A stretch of 35,142 nucleotides of DNA from Candidatus Gastranaerophilales bacterium (lineage in GTDB: Bacteria; Cyanobacteriota; Vampirovibrionia; Gastranaerophilales; UBA9971). The position numbers and the translations under genes were made by a program. Positions within the stretch are counted from its first letter, which is position 1, and the number at the start of each line of letters is the position of its first letter. The stretch covers positions 1 to 35,142 of the forward strand of contig JANQEP010000139.1 of the NCBI GenBank assembly GCA_028278305.1, written 5' to 3'. This document shows positions 23,979-32,374 of this stretch, in pieces. The notes under the pieces are model-generated. The model was not told the origin of the DNA. It made no database searches and saw only the letters and a program-made list of their open reading frames with translations.

Positions 23979-24007
23979 TTGACAGTATAATCTGTAGCAA
24001 ATATTAT
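23979..24007 (+). promoter_or_regulatory. Sigma-70 type promoter of the tRNA pair
   Basis: TTGACA at 23979-23984, a 17-nt spacer, and TATTAT at 24002-24007. Transcription should start near 24014, about 17 nt before tRNA-Thr. A consensus -35 and ideal spacing fit a strong stable-RNA promoter. Confidence 0.8.
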
Positions 24008-24030
24008 AAATAGGCACGCAATTATACCGT

Positions 24031-24102
24031 GCCGGTGTAGCTCAATGGTAGAGCAACGGTTTTGTAAACCGTAGGTTGCGGGTTCGAATCCCATCACCGG
24101 CT
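24031..24102 (+). tRNA. tRNA-Thr (anticodon TGT)
   Basis: GCCGGTG at the 5' end pairs with CACCGGC at the 3' end. The anticodon arm ACGGT-TTTGTAA-ACCGT gives anticodon TGT. The T arm has GGTTCGAATCC. CCA is not encoded. It is 33 nt upstream of tRNA-Tyr. Confidence 0.95.
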
Positions 24103-24135
24103 TACTTATTAAAATCTAAATATCAGCTAATATAT

Positions 24136-24218
24136 GGGTAGGTGCCCGAGTGGCTAAAGGGGGTGGACTGTAAATCCACTAGCGAAAGCTTACGTTGGTT
24201 CGAATCCAACCCTGCCCA
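24136..24218 (+). tRNA. tRNA-Tyr (anticodon GTA)
   Basis: GGGTAGG pairs with CCTGCCC. The anticodon arm GTGGA-CTGTAAA-TCCAC gives GTA. A long variable arm (TAGCGAAAGCTTACG) marks it as class II, as expected for bacterial tRNA-Tyr. CCA is not encoded. Confidence 0.95.
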
Positions 24219-24225
24219 TTCTAAA

Positions 24226-24253
24226 GACCCGGTCCGAAAGGACGCGGGTTTTT
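24226..24253 (+). terminator. Rho-independent terminator after the tRNAs
   Basis: ACCCGGTCC, a GAAA tetraloop, then GGACGCGGGT forms a GC-rich stem with one bulge, followed by TTTTT. It begins 8 nt past tRNA-Tyr. Confidence 0.85.
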
Positions 24254-24516
24254 AGAATTTATAATCGACCGCTGTGTGGCGGGGGAATCAGTTTTAAAAA
24301 GAGACTTATTTTCGGAGACTTTTGTTGGATTTTTTCGGGCAAAATTTTGGAAATCAGACAAAATCGGACACTTTTTAGGGAGGGTTAGGATTTGCCTAAA
24401 TATTCTCTTATTTCTTCTCTGATTTTCAAAAAATTGGCCTTTACAGTATTTTTTAAGTTAAAATAAACATTATGACACTTACGCTTAAACAAAAACCTCT
24501 ATAAAAGGAGAATCTT
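24254..24516. other. Gap between the tRNA terminator and the UPF0158 gene
   Basis: About 260 bp. The minus strand has an open stretch ending near 24393 that reads KIREEIREYLGKS before its stop. It has no start or ribosome binding site, so it may be the tail of a lost gene. The plus strand must contain the promoter for the UPF0158 gene; TTTACA at about 24440 is a possible -35. AAAAGGAGA precedes the next ATG. Confidence 0.3.
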
Positions 24517-24978
24517 ATGCCTACAGCAAAATTAAAAGAAATTATTGGTGGGATGGACGACCAAAATGATGAATTGTATTTCTACCTGAATAAAAAAACA
24601 GGTGAAGTTGTTATGGTGTCGAGTGAAGAGATGAGGGCTGCAGAGGATGAGGAGCCTATTGAAGACTACCCGAAATGGCAGCAGGAAATTATTAAAATCG
24701 CCATTGAAATTGTGAATACTGATGATTATATTGAATTGCCGGACAGGTATGAAATTCATGAATATGAAATGATGGAAAATTTTTGCTTGTCAATTGAAGA
24801 TAACAAAATCAGAGGTTCACTTTTTGATGCCATAAGAGGAAAAGGGGCTTTTAGAAGGTTTAAGGATAAAGCATATAAATATGATATTCTTGAAAACTAT
24901 CACGAATTTAAAAATTTAGCATTAAAAGAAATTGCGATTGAATGGTGCAATGAAAATAATATAAAATATATTGACTAA
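24517..24978 (+). CDS. UPF0158 family protein
   Basis: The 153-aa acidic protein carries the family core YIELPDRYEIHEYEMMENF, then a helix (DNKIRGSLFDAIRGKGAFRR) and a KEIAIEWCNENNI end. UPF0158 has no established biochemical role; it is a soluble protein found in scattered bacteria. A strong ribosome binding site (AAAAGGAG) lies 7 nt before the ATG. The SNF2 helicase gene follows by 13 nt, so they form an operon. A joint role in nucleic-acid metabolism is possible but only inferred from position. Confidence 0.88.
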   Translation: MPTAKLKEIIGGMDDQNDELYFYLNKKTGEVVMVSSEEMRAAEDEEPIEDYPKWQQEIIKIAIEIVNTDDYIELPDRYEIHEYEMMENFCLSIEDNKIRGSLFDAIRGKGAFRRFKDKAYKYDILENYHEFKNLALKEIAIEWCNENNIKYID

Positions 24979-24991
24979 TGAGTAAAGTCAA

Positions 24992-27900
24992 ATGCTAAAA
25001 ACAAAACGCAAAACATACGGGAACACCTGGTGGGGCGGTGTTTGGATAGAAGCCTTAGAAAGGATTGACTCAAACAGGCTGGCAAGAGGTAAAACATACG
25101 CTAACACCGGCAGGGTTAAAAATATAAAAATTGATAAGGGTAAGGTCTCAGCCAGCGTAAAAGGCTCATATTATGACTCTTACCGCATAAAGATAAATCT
25201 TGAAAAGTTCACCAAAGACGAAATAAAAAAAATTAAAGAAATAATTGCTCAAAATCCTTCGATTGCAATTGAACTGGGCATGGGCAACTTGCCGGAATCG
25301 CTGCTGGCATTAATCGAAAAAGAAAAAATAACTCTTCTTCCAAAAAAGTGGAAAGATTTAAAATCAAGCTGTTCCTGCCCTGATTCGGCTAATCCCTGTA
25401 AACACCTCGCGGCAGTCTACTATATGCTCGCAAACGAGATAGATAAAGACCCGTTTATACTTTTTAGTATTAAAGGATTTGAATTTGAAAAACAGCAAAA
25501 AAAACATCAAAAAGAACATCCCATAAAAAGCAAATTTGTTGACTTATCAGAACAAAAACCCGGAGAAATAGATGTTAATATTGACGATTTTGAGTTTTCA
25601 TTTCCTCAATATGATATAAGACCCTTGCTGTCGCTGCTTCCTGACAACCCGCCATTTTTTAATGAAGGCAATTTCAAGGATTTTGTTGAAAATATCTATA
25701 AAATAGTCGGTCAAAAACTCGAAACAGCAATCCCTGAAGTAGAAGATTCGCCTAAGTTAATAAAAAACGAGTTCCAGCTTGAGTTTGTAAAAGATGAATA
25801 CAGCCCTAAAAATATTTTCAGAATGAAAATCGTTCCTGATAAAGATAATTTTGAAGTGGACAGGCAAAAAATAATTGAGGAAATAACTAAATCAAACTTT
25901 ATTTCTGAAAAGGCCTTCTTGCCCGAAAAAACAAGGGCAGTATTACCTCTGGAAATAAAATCAAGCATAAATTATTTTCTATCCCAGTCTGTAGACATTG
26001 ACTATGACATAGCATCAGACAGCTTTGCATTCTTAAATATCCTTTCATCAATGTCGCTTGGGCTGGTAAGGGCTAATTTATATTTACCGGAAGTGGTTTT
26101 TGAAACAGACAATGCCTTTACAATACGATATATCCCGTTTGTTAAAGATGAAATAATCCAGGCACAGCTTGAAAAATTAAAACAAATAATGCCCCTGTAT
26201 ATTTGTTATCAGGAAGATAAATTCCTGTCAGAAGACGGGGTATTTGACCTACTATCGCTGTTTATAACGCATATAATAAAAAAGATTATTTATATCTGGA
26301 AGGGGCGCCCTCCAAAAGATAAAATAATACCTGTTTTTGCCTATGATTATTTATTCAGGGCAAATACTTTTGCTGAAAAAAATATAGCGCAAAGCATTGC
26401 AAACTGGCTGGAGAAACTTTACGTACGCAAAAAAGACATCTGCCCGCTCATCAGGATAGAAAACCTTAAAGATGAAAACTTCGGGATTTTTGTTGATGTG
26501 GTCAACAAAAAGAACTCTCTTGAGCCTGTAACTGAGTACAAAAAACTAAAAGACAAGGCAGAGATATCCAAACAACTCATTATTGCCGGTGAATACTTCC
26601 CTGAGTTAAAAGAAATAGTTGATAAAAACGGTAAAACCGTCCCGGTTATTTCAATGCAGAAGATTGCGGAAATATTTTTGAATACTATAGCTATTTTTAA
26701 CGTTATGGGTATTGAAATAGTTTTTCCCAAAGAGCTTAAAAAACTGGCATTCCCTCATTTACAGGCAAGGGCAAAACTTAAAAAATCTGTTGAAACAGGC
26801 GCAAGCTATATTAACCTTGATGAAATGCTTGATTTTTCTTATGAAGTAGCCATTGGAAATGAAATTATACCGTTAAGTGACTTCCGCAAACTGGTTAAAC
26901 AAACCCAGGGACTAATTAAATACAAGGATGAATATGTGCTTTTAAAGCCTGAAGAAGTCCAGAATATCCTGAACAAACTTCAAGACCCTTTCCCCCAAAT
27001 GTCTTCATCAATGCAGGCATTATACACAGCAGTTTCCGGCGAGATAAACGGCGTGAAATTCCTGGCAGACGAGGCTTTGCAAAGGGTTCTTGATGATATT
27101 ACAAAAATAGAAGAAGTTAATATCCCTGAAAACCTTAATGCAACCCTGCGTCCATATCAGGAAAGAGGGTTCAGGTGGCTGTACTCAAACGCTAAAAAGC
27201 GGTTTGGCTCGTGTATTGCTGATGATATGGGACTCGGTAAAACTATCCAGGTCATAACCCTGCTTTTACAGTACAAAAACGAAAACAAAACGCCAAAACC
27301 CTCACTTGTAATCTGTCCTACAACATTAATAGGCAACTGGGAAAAAGAGTGCAGGCGGTTTGCACCGTCCTTGAACCTGAACATCTATCACGGACTGGAA
27401 AGACAGCTTAAAACAAAAGACGTTGATGTTTTAATTACAAGCTATGGCACTTTCAGGCGAGATGTAAAGAAATTCAGCGCACAAGACTGGAGTTTCCTTG
27501 TAATTGATGAAGCCCAGAATATTAAAAACTCGGAAACTGCCCAGACAAAAGCCATAAAATCACTAAAAGCTGATAACTATATTGCAATGACAGGTACTCC
27601 GGTTGAAAACAGGTTAGCTGAACTCTGGAACATTTATGATTTTATTAACAAGGGCTATCTTGGCAGTATGACAAGGTTCAAGACAGAACTTGCCAGTCCT
27701 ATAGAAAAATACAAGGACAAAGACACTATAGAAAAACTCAAAAAAGCAACCGCCCCTTTTCTATTAAGGAGATTAAAAACCGATAAATCAATTATTTCAG
27801 ACCTGCCGGATAAAATCACTTTTGATGAATATTGCTACTTAACAAAAGAACAGGCAGCGGTTTACCAGAGTATTGTTGAAGATATAATGCAGCAGGTCGA

Positions 27901-28552
27901 GGAATCTGATGGCATCCAGCGAAGAGGGTTAATCTTTAAGCTGATAACCGCACTGAAGCAAATATGCAATCATCCTGCGCACTATGCAAACAAAGGCAAC
28001 ACCAGCTCAGACCTGTCCGGAAAAACCGCAAAAGCCCTTTCTATAATAGAAAATATACTTGATAACAGGGAAAAATCATTAATATTCACCCAGTACAGGG
28101 AAATGGGCGATATTTTGCAGGAAATAATCAAAAATGAACTCAAAGAAGAAACTATTTTCTTCCACGGCGGGGTAGCAAGGAAAAAACGGGATGATATGGT
28201 CAATGCATTCCAAAATGACAAGAGAACAAGGCTGATGATAATATCCTTAAAAGCTGGCGGCACGGGTTTAAACCTGACAGAGGCATCAAATGTTATTCAT
28301 TATGATTTATGGTGGAACCCGGCAGTTGAAAACCAGGCAACTGATAGGGCATACAGAATTGGGCAGGATAAAAATGTTATAGTACACAGGTTGATTACGC
28401 TTGGCACGTTTGAAGAAAAAATTGACGAAATAATAAAATCCAAGAAGGAGCTTGCTGACCTGACTGTTTCAACCGGTGAGAGCTGGATTACAGAAATGTC
28501 TAACAAAGACCTGCGGGATATATTTACGTTTGTTAAGGGTTTTAAGGAGTAA
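24992..28552 (+). CDS. SWIM zinc-finger SNF2-family helicase/ATPase
   Basis: The 1186-aa protein has an N-terminal SWIM zinc finger, C-x-C-x6-C-x-H, at Cys127, Cys129, Cys136 and His138. A long middle region resembles SNF2-associated domains. A two-lobe SNF2 motor follows from about residue 710. Walker A is DDMGLGKT at 744-751, Walker B is DEAQ at 839-842, motif III is TGTPVENRLAELW, and lobe 2 carries SLKAGGTGLNLTEAS and NQATDRAYRIGQ. These enzymes translocate on double-stranded DNA and remodel bound proteins; RapA-like and defence-linked members exist. The motor appears intact. It follows the UPF0158 gene by 13 nt. Its stop codon lies in a palindromic repeat. Nothing here identifies it firmly as defence. 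Confidence 0.92.
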   Translation: MLKTKRKTYGNTWWGGVWIEALERIDSNRLARGKTYANTGRVKNIKIDKGKVSASVKGSYYDSYRIKINLEKFTKDEIKKIKEIIAQNPSIAIELGMGNLPESLLALIEKEKITLLPKKWKDLKSSCSCPDSANPCKHLAAVYYMLANEIDKDPFILFSIKGFEFEKQQKKHQKEHPIKSKFVDLSEQKPGEIDVNIDDFEFSFPQYDIRPLLSLLPDNPPFFNEGNFKDFVENIYKIVGQKLETAIPEVEDSPKLIKNEFQLEFVKDEYSPKNIFRMKIVPDKDNFEVDRQKIIEEITKSNFISEKAFLPEKTRAVLPLEIKSSINYFLSQSVDIDYDIASDSFAFLNILSSMSLGLVRANLYLPEVVFETDNAFTIRYIPFVKDEIIQAQLEKLKQIMPLYICYQEDKFLSEDGVFDLLSLFITHIIKKIIYIWKGRPPKDKIIPVFAYDYLFRANTFAEKNIAQSIANWLEKLYVRKKDICPLIRIENLKDENFGIFVDVVNKKNSLEPVTEYKKLKDKAEISKQLIIAGEYFPELKEIVDKNGKTVPVISMQKIAEIFLNTIAIFNVMGIEIVFPKELKKLAFPHLQARAKLKKSVETGASYINLDEMLDFSYEVAIGNEIIPLSDFRKLVKQTQGLIKYKDEYVLLKPEEVQNILNKLQDPFPQMSSSMQALYTAVSGEINGVKFLADEALQRVLDDITKIEEVNIPENLNATLRPYQERGFRWLYSNAKKRFGSCIADDMGLGKTIQVITLLLQYKNENKTPKPSLVICPTTLIGNWEKECRRFAPSLNLNIYHGLERQLKTKDVDVLITSYGTFRRDVKKFSAQDWSFLVIDEAQNIKNSETAQTKAIKSLKADNYIAMTGTPVENRLAELWNIYDFINKGYLGSMTRFKTELASPIEKYKDKDTIEKLKKATAPFLLRRLKTDKSIISDLPDKITFDEYCYLTKEQAAVYQSIVEDIMQQVEESDGIQRRGLIFKLITALKQICNHPAHYANKGNTSSDLSGKTAKALSIIENILDNREKSLIFTQYREMGDILQEIIKNELKEETIFFHGGVARKKRDDMVNAFQNDKRTRLMIISLKAGGTGLNLTEASNVIHYDLWWNPAVENQATDRAYRIGQDKNVIVHRLITLGTFEEKIDEIIKSKKELADLTVSTGESWITEMSNKDLRDIFTFVKGFKE

Positions 28553-28603
28553 GGGGTAAAGAATAAAAAATTACGCATTTTAAAATTTTTTATTACTTCC
28601 TTA
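28550..28603 (-). repeat. Full copy of the ~55-bp palindromic repeat, between convergent genes
   Basis: TAAGGGGTAAAGAATAAAAA, then an ATTACGCATTTTAAAAT core, then TTTTTTATTACTTCCTTAT. It starts at the TAA of the SNF2 gene and ends 5 nt before the 3' end of the HAD gene on the other strand. Position and symmetry would suit a bidirectional terminator. Confidence 0.85.
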
Positions 28604-28608
28604 TAAAT

Positions 28609-30465
28609 CTACTGCAGCGGAAGAAACCTGTTTAATCCTGCGTAATTGGAATTTTCAAGCATTTTTAAAAACGCTTCTTTCCAGTAAGAGCGGTTATAGC
28701 ATTCAACAATCCTGCCGTTCTTGATCCTGTCTTCATTAAACCAGGTTATATTCTCAAGAGCATCCTCAGCCCCGTTATCAAAAGGAACTTCCAGCCCATA
28801 GCGGGCTTCTTCAAGGGAAGGTTCCTTTAAAAACCTCATAACCATTGATTTAATTATTTCATGGTCAATATTTAGCGTATGTTTTTGGTTTAACTCGTAC
28901 CATTTAAGGCAAAATTCAATTATGCCGTTGTGTATTTTATTAAGGATATTGATTCTTAGATCAGAATCCTTGAACAATAGAGGCTCACAGCAATCATAAC
29001 CCACTACGCCTCCGTGGGGAGCGGAAAATATGGTTTCTATCAGACCGCCATAGCCATATGTAAGGTTTTCCCCGGTTGAGAGAAACCCCTGTTTCTTACT
29101 GTCGAGTTTTATTTTTCGGTCGTAAATTTCAAAGTATTTTCCGTCAAACCTTATGTCTGTAAGCATCTCCAGACAGTGCTGAATAGATCCGTTATAGCCG
29201 ATATCACAGAAAACATCATTATTTTGCACATTCAGGCTATCAATATAATTAAGCAGATCCTGCTTTTTAAGACAGCAATGTTCGTATATTTCAGGCTCTA
29301 TGGACTGAAGAAGACGTTCCGTCTTTTCATGCGTTTTCTGCCCGTCGAATTTAAAAGGTTCAATGTTGTCTTCATCGCCTGAAAACCCTACTTTTTTTAT
29401 CCGGTCAAGCACTTTTAAGCTGTCAAAACCTATGCATGCAAGAAGTTGTCTTACTGTATCGACCCTTTGAAACCTGAAAGCATTGTAGAAGTAAAGATTT
29501 TTCTCATGATTAATGGGGTAATCCGTATTAAAAGCTATAAAAGAGGATGAACGCCTTGATAAAAACACATAAGTACAGTTTTTCACGCCCATGATGCATT
29601 TTGCTATCTTATGGGGAATAAACCCGTCCCGGCTGTTAAAAAGAATTTTCCTGTCCTCAGCTTCCCTGACAACCCATTTTACAAACTCGTAAAAAATTAT
29701 TCCCCAGTAAAATCCGATCTTATTATAGATACTTGTATCTGAATTTTCTCTCTCTGTAAGGAGTTTTACCAGAAAAGACGTTGAATAATCCCTGTGATTA
29801 TACAGGTTGATAATTTTTTTATCCTGAATGTCTTTTTTTGTATATGATTTGTCATAATTATTTATAAAATAGTATGTATTTATATTCTTTTTTGCGGCTG
29901 AAATTATATCAGTCGCATAATTATCGCCCAGATGAAGCATTTCCCGGTAATTTATGCCGAGTTTCCTTATTACATGGTCAAATAAATTCCCCTGAGCCTT
30001 ATTAAGCCCGATTTCCCCGGAAACATAGATTTCATGTTCCCCATATCCGGCGTTTTCCAGCATTTTTGCTATAATATCAGCACTTAAATACATATCACTT
30101 ATAAAGATGACTTTATATTTATCCTTTATAGAACCGTAAAATTCGAGAATTTCCGGGATTGGTTTTGTATGTTGCAATTCCAGAGCGATTTCATACTCTT
30201 TAATTTCCTGTAATTTCCCTTTAAAGGCAGGTACTATACGTGTTAAAACTTCGTAAATATCATTAAGTGAGCATTCCCCACTCAACTCAGCCTTTGCCTG
30301 CTTTTCCGCAAGGATTCTTTGCTCTTTAAAGTCTTCCCCATGGCTGGCTTCCACAATATCGAAAATATCCTTCGGGCGGAAAGTCTCCCTTTTAATCGCG
30401 GTATCAAACACATCAAAAGAAATCACTTTTAAATTTTTGTATTTTTTTATATCAGGCATTATCAT
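28609..30465 (-). CDS. HAD-domain protein of the polysaccharide/Maf-associated type (COG5610-like)
   Basis: The 618-aa protein has an N-terminal HAD hydrolase domain. Motif I is FDVFDT at 17-22, motif II is FISDMYLS near 121, and GDNYATDI at 180 is the metal loop. From about residue 245 there is a larger domain of unknown function, with FYWGIIFYEFVKWVV, RDGFIPHKIAK and FCDIGYNGSIQ visible. Such HAD fusions are known beside glycosyltransferases in surface polysaccharide loci, where they probably act on sugar phosphates. GGGGGA stands 10 nt before ATG 30465. It is the last gene of a three-gene run with two Maf genes, 24 nt downstream of the nearer. Confidence 0.72.
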   Translation of the reverse strand: MIMPDIKKYKNLKVISFDVFDTAIKRETFRPKDIFDIVEASHGEDFKEQRILAEKQAKAELSGECSLNDIYEVLTRIVPAFKGKLQEIKEYEIALELQHTKPIPEILEFYGSIKDKYKVIFISDMYLSADIIAKMLENAGYGEHEIYVSGEIGLNKAQGNLFDHVIRKLGINYREMLHLGDNYATDIISAAKKNINTYYFINNYDKSYTKKDIQDKKIINLYNHRDYSTSFLVKLLTERENSDTSIYNKIGFYWGIIFYEFVKWVVREAEDRKILFNSRDGFIPHKIAKCIMGVKNCTYVFLSRRSSSFIAFNTDYPINHEKNLYFYNAFRFQRVDTVRQLLACIGFDSLKVLDRIKKVGFSGDEDNIEPFKFDGQKTHEKTERLLQSIEPEIYEHCCLKKQDLLNYIDSLNVQNNDVFCDIGYNGSIQHCLEMLTDIRFDGKYFEIYDRKIKLDSKKQGFLSTGENLTYGYGGLIETIFSAPHGGVVGYDCCEPLLFKDSDLRINILNKIHNGIIEFCLKWYELNQKHTLNIDHEIIKSMVMRFLKEPSLEEARYGLEVPFDNGAEDALENITWFNEDRIKNGRIVECYNRSYWKEAFLKMLENSNYAGLNRFLPLQ

Positions 30466-30489
30466 AATTATATTTCCCCCGGTGACTGC

Positions 30490-32367
30490 CTATTCAAAAG
30501 GCAGTATTGTTTCATTAAGCTCTTTTATCCTGCTGTAAGTCACCTGGAATAAAGCTTTTGCAGTTTTAGCAAAATCTATGAACATTGAAACGTCGCTTTG
30601 AGCTGATTCATCCTGTATAAGCCGGTTAAATTCAGTGAGCTGCTGAAATACAATTCCAAGCGCAAATTCATACTTATTGTATAAGCTGTCATCAAGCCTT
30701 GTAAAACTCTCTATTATTTTAGTATATTGTGTTTTAACTTTTTTAGGATTGATTTGCCGGTTTCTTAGCTCTCTCAGAAGATCGTCACAGTTCTTAATTC
30801 CTATGTCAGCTGCCTGTAAGAGTTTATTTTTATCGACGCTAAGCGCAGCGTTTAGTTTTGCTTTAACTCTTTGCAGGTTTTCAAGCACAGGGTCTTTTTC
30901 AGTCAGGATTATGTCCTCAAGAACCTCGTTTATGTTCAGGTTAACAGGCTCTAAAGATTCGCTTAAATTCTGAAGATTCCTGTTTTCAAACCCTTCGAGC
31001 TGAGCTCCGCCTGTTGAGCAGTTTATTAAAGTTAACTCAGAAGAATTTTCCTCGGCAAATTCCTCAAAATGACTTATAAAACCTGCGTAATCAGAAGAAG
31101 TCAGCACAGTATCGCCATTTTGCCCTTTAACCCTGGTAAAATTAGTTTCCTTGAGCTGCTTAAGCTTATTTTCCACTGATTTTTTATCTGTTAATAAAGC
31201 TGATTCAACCGCTTCATTTTTTTCATTAATATTATAGAGATCACCCCAGAAACTTCCTGATGAATAGAATTTTCCGTCAGTATAAGCAAGGTCCTGCCCG
31301 GTCAGGATAATCGGGTTACAGCCCATATTCCGGGCAGCAGTCAGCGCAAGGTAAGCAACCGACCCTTTTGTAATGTATCGGTCTATTGAAAATCCGCAAA
31401 AATTCGAAAGCCACCTGGAAAAAAGATCATTCTTGCAGTAAAAAGTGAAAGATCTGTTAGGTTTTAGGGTTTCAAGTATATTTTTATGCGCGGCAGGATG
31501 AACTATTAGGTTTGTCCCGGAATGCTCATACTCAATTATTGCCCTGGTTCCTACAAAATCAAGGTGAATTGTAAAATCAGGTGTAATTCCCGCTGTTATA
31601 AGCTTTTTATACGCCACACTCACACAGAAAATAATAAATTTATCCCTGTTTTGCTTTATTATTTCTATATTCTTATCCAGCGAAGGTCCCGCGGAAACTA
31701 TAAGTGCGGTCTTGTTCTTAAATTTATTCTCTAAAATATTTATTGCAGAATCTTTTTTATCTCCTTTAAACTTATAGAGCGCAGCATAAAACCAGTTCCA
31801 GGAATATTTAAACAGCGTGGCGTAGTTAGAGCTAAGGGTCGGGACAGTTTTATTCATCTCCTGCATTAAGGTTTCGATTTTTTCGGGATAAATCCGGTCA
31901 ACTGAAGCAAGTTTAGTCGCCACAACTTTATTTTTATAAACATAAACCGAGTTTAATATCTTGATTACTTCTTTAGGGTTTGTAGTTATAAAAACCCTGT
32001 TACTTCTTAGTTCTTCGGAGAAATCCACTGCATCCAGCGTGAATTTCAGGATGTTCAGGTCAGGTTCAAAAACAATGATCCTGCATTTAGAGTCCTGGTA
32101 AAACCTTTTAATAAAATACCCGAGCCCCATTCCCGTAACAATCACGATGGTTGAGGAATCGGGCTTTATCCTGTTAAACTCCCGCAATACCTCTGCCTGC
32201 GGATTTTTTTTGCAGTGCAGCGCAATATCGTTATAAAGCACGTTTACATCTCCGGATTCGGAGTTAAACAACTGAAAATTTATGTTTTCAGCGCTTACAT
32301 GGTCTTTTATCCTTGTAAAAAGCTCAGGATTAGTTTCTTTTAGTAAATTTAACTTAATTTCAAGCAT
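30490..32367 (-). CDS. Maf-type (motility-associated factor, DUF115) glycosyltransferase, paralogue 1
   Basis: The 625-aa protein shows the Maf family core. An N-terminal Rossmann-like segment (TVIVIVTGMGLGYFIKRF-type, then RIIVFEPDLNILKFTL) comes first. The DUF115 motif KTALIVSAGPSLDKNIEII near residue 220 follows, with FIIFCVSVAYKKLITAGITP and NPIILTGQDLAYTDGKFY. Maf enzymes put nonulosonic sugars such as pseudaminic or legionaminic acid on flagellin. The last 150 residues are helical. GAGG lies 5 nt before the ATG. It follows paralogue 2 by 7 nt. No flagellin or sugar-synthesis genes are in the window. Confidence 0.85.
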   Translation of the reverse strand: MLEIKLNLLKETNPELFTRIKDHVSAENINFQLFNSESGDVNVLYNDIALHCKKNPQAEVLREFNRIKPDSSTIVIVTGMGLGYFIKRFYQDSKCRIIVFEPDLNILKFTLDAVDFSEELRSNRVFITTNPKEVIKILNSVYVYKNKVVATKLASVDRIYPEKIETLMQEMNKTVPTLSSNYATLFKYSWNWFYAALYKFKGDKKDSAINILENKFKNKTALIVSAGPSLDKNIEIIKQNRDKFIIFCVSVAYKKLITAGITPDFTIHLDFVGTRAIIEYEHSGTNLIVHPAAHKNILETLKPNRSFTFYCKNDLFSRWLSNFCGFSIDRYITKGSVAYLALTAARNMGCNPIILTGQDLAYTDGKFYSSGSFWGDLYNINEKNEAVESALLTDKKSVENKLKQLKETNFTRVKGQNGDTVLTSSDYAGFISHFEEFAEENSSELTLINCSTGGAQLEGFENRNLQNLSESLEPVNLNINEVLEDIILTEKDPVLENLQRVKAKLNAALSVDKNKLLQAADIGIKNCDDLLRELRNRQINPKKVKTQYTKIIESFTRLDDSLYNKYEFALGIVFQQLTEFNRLIQDESAQSDVSMFIDFAKTAKALFQVTYSRIKELNETILPFE

Positions 32368-32374
32368 ACTACCT

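Noticed and set aside
23915-24097. 60-codon antisense frame crossing tRNA-Thr
   Set aside because: It reads through the tRNA on the opposite strand and ends with a familiar tRNA-antisense peptide pattern (GFEPATYGLQNRCSTIELHR). Such frames are artefacts of tRNA genes.
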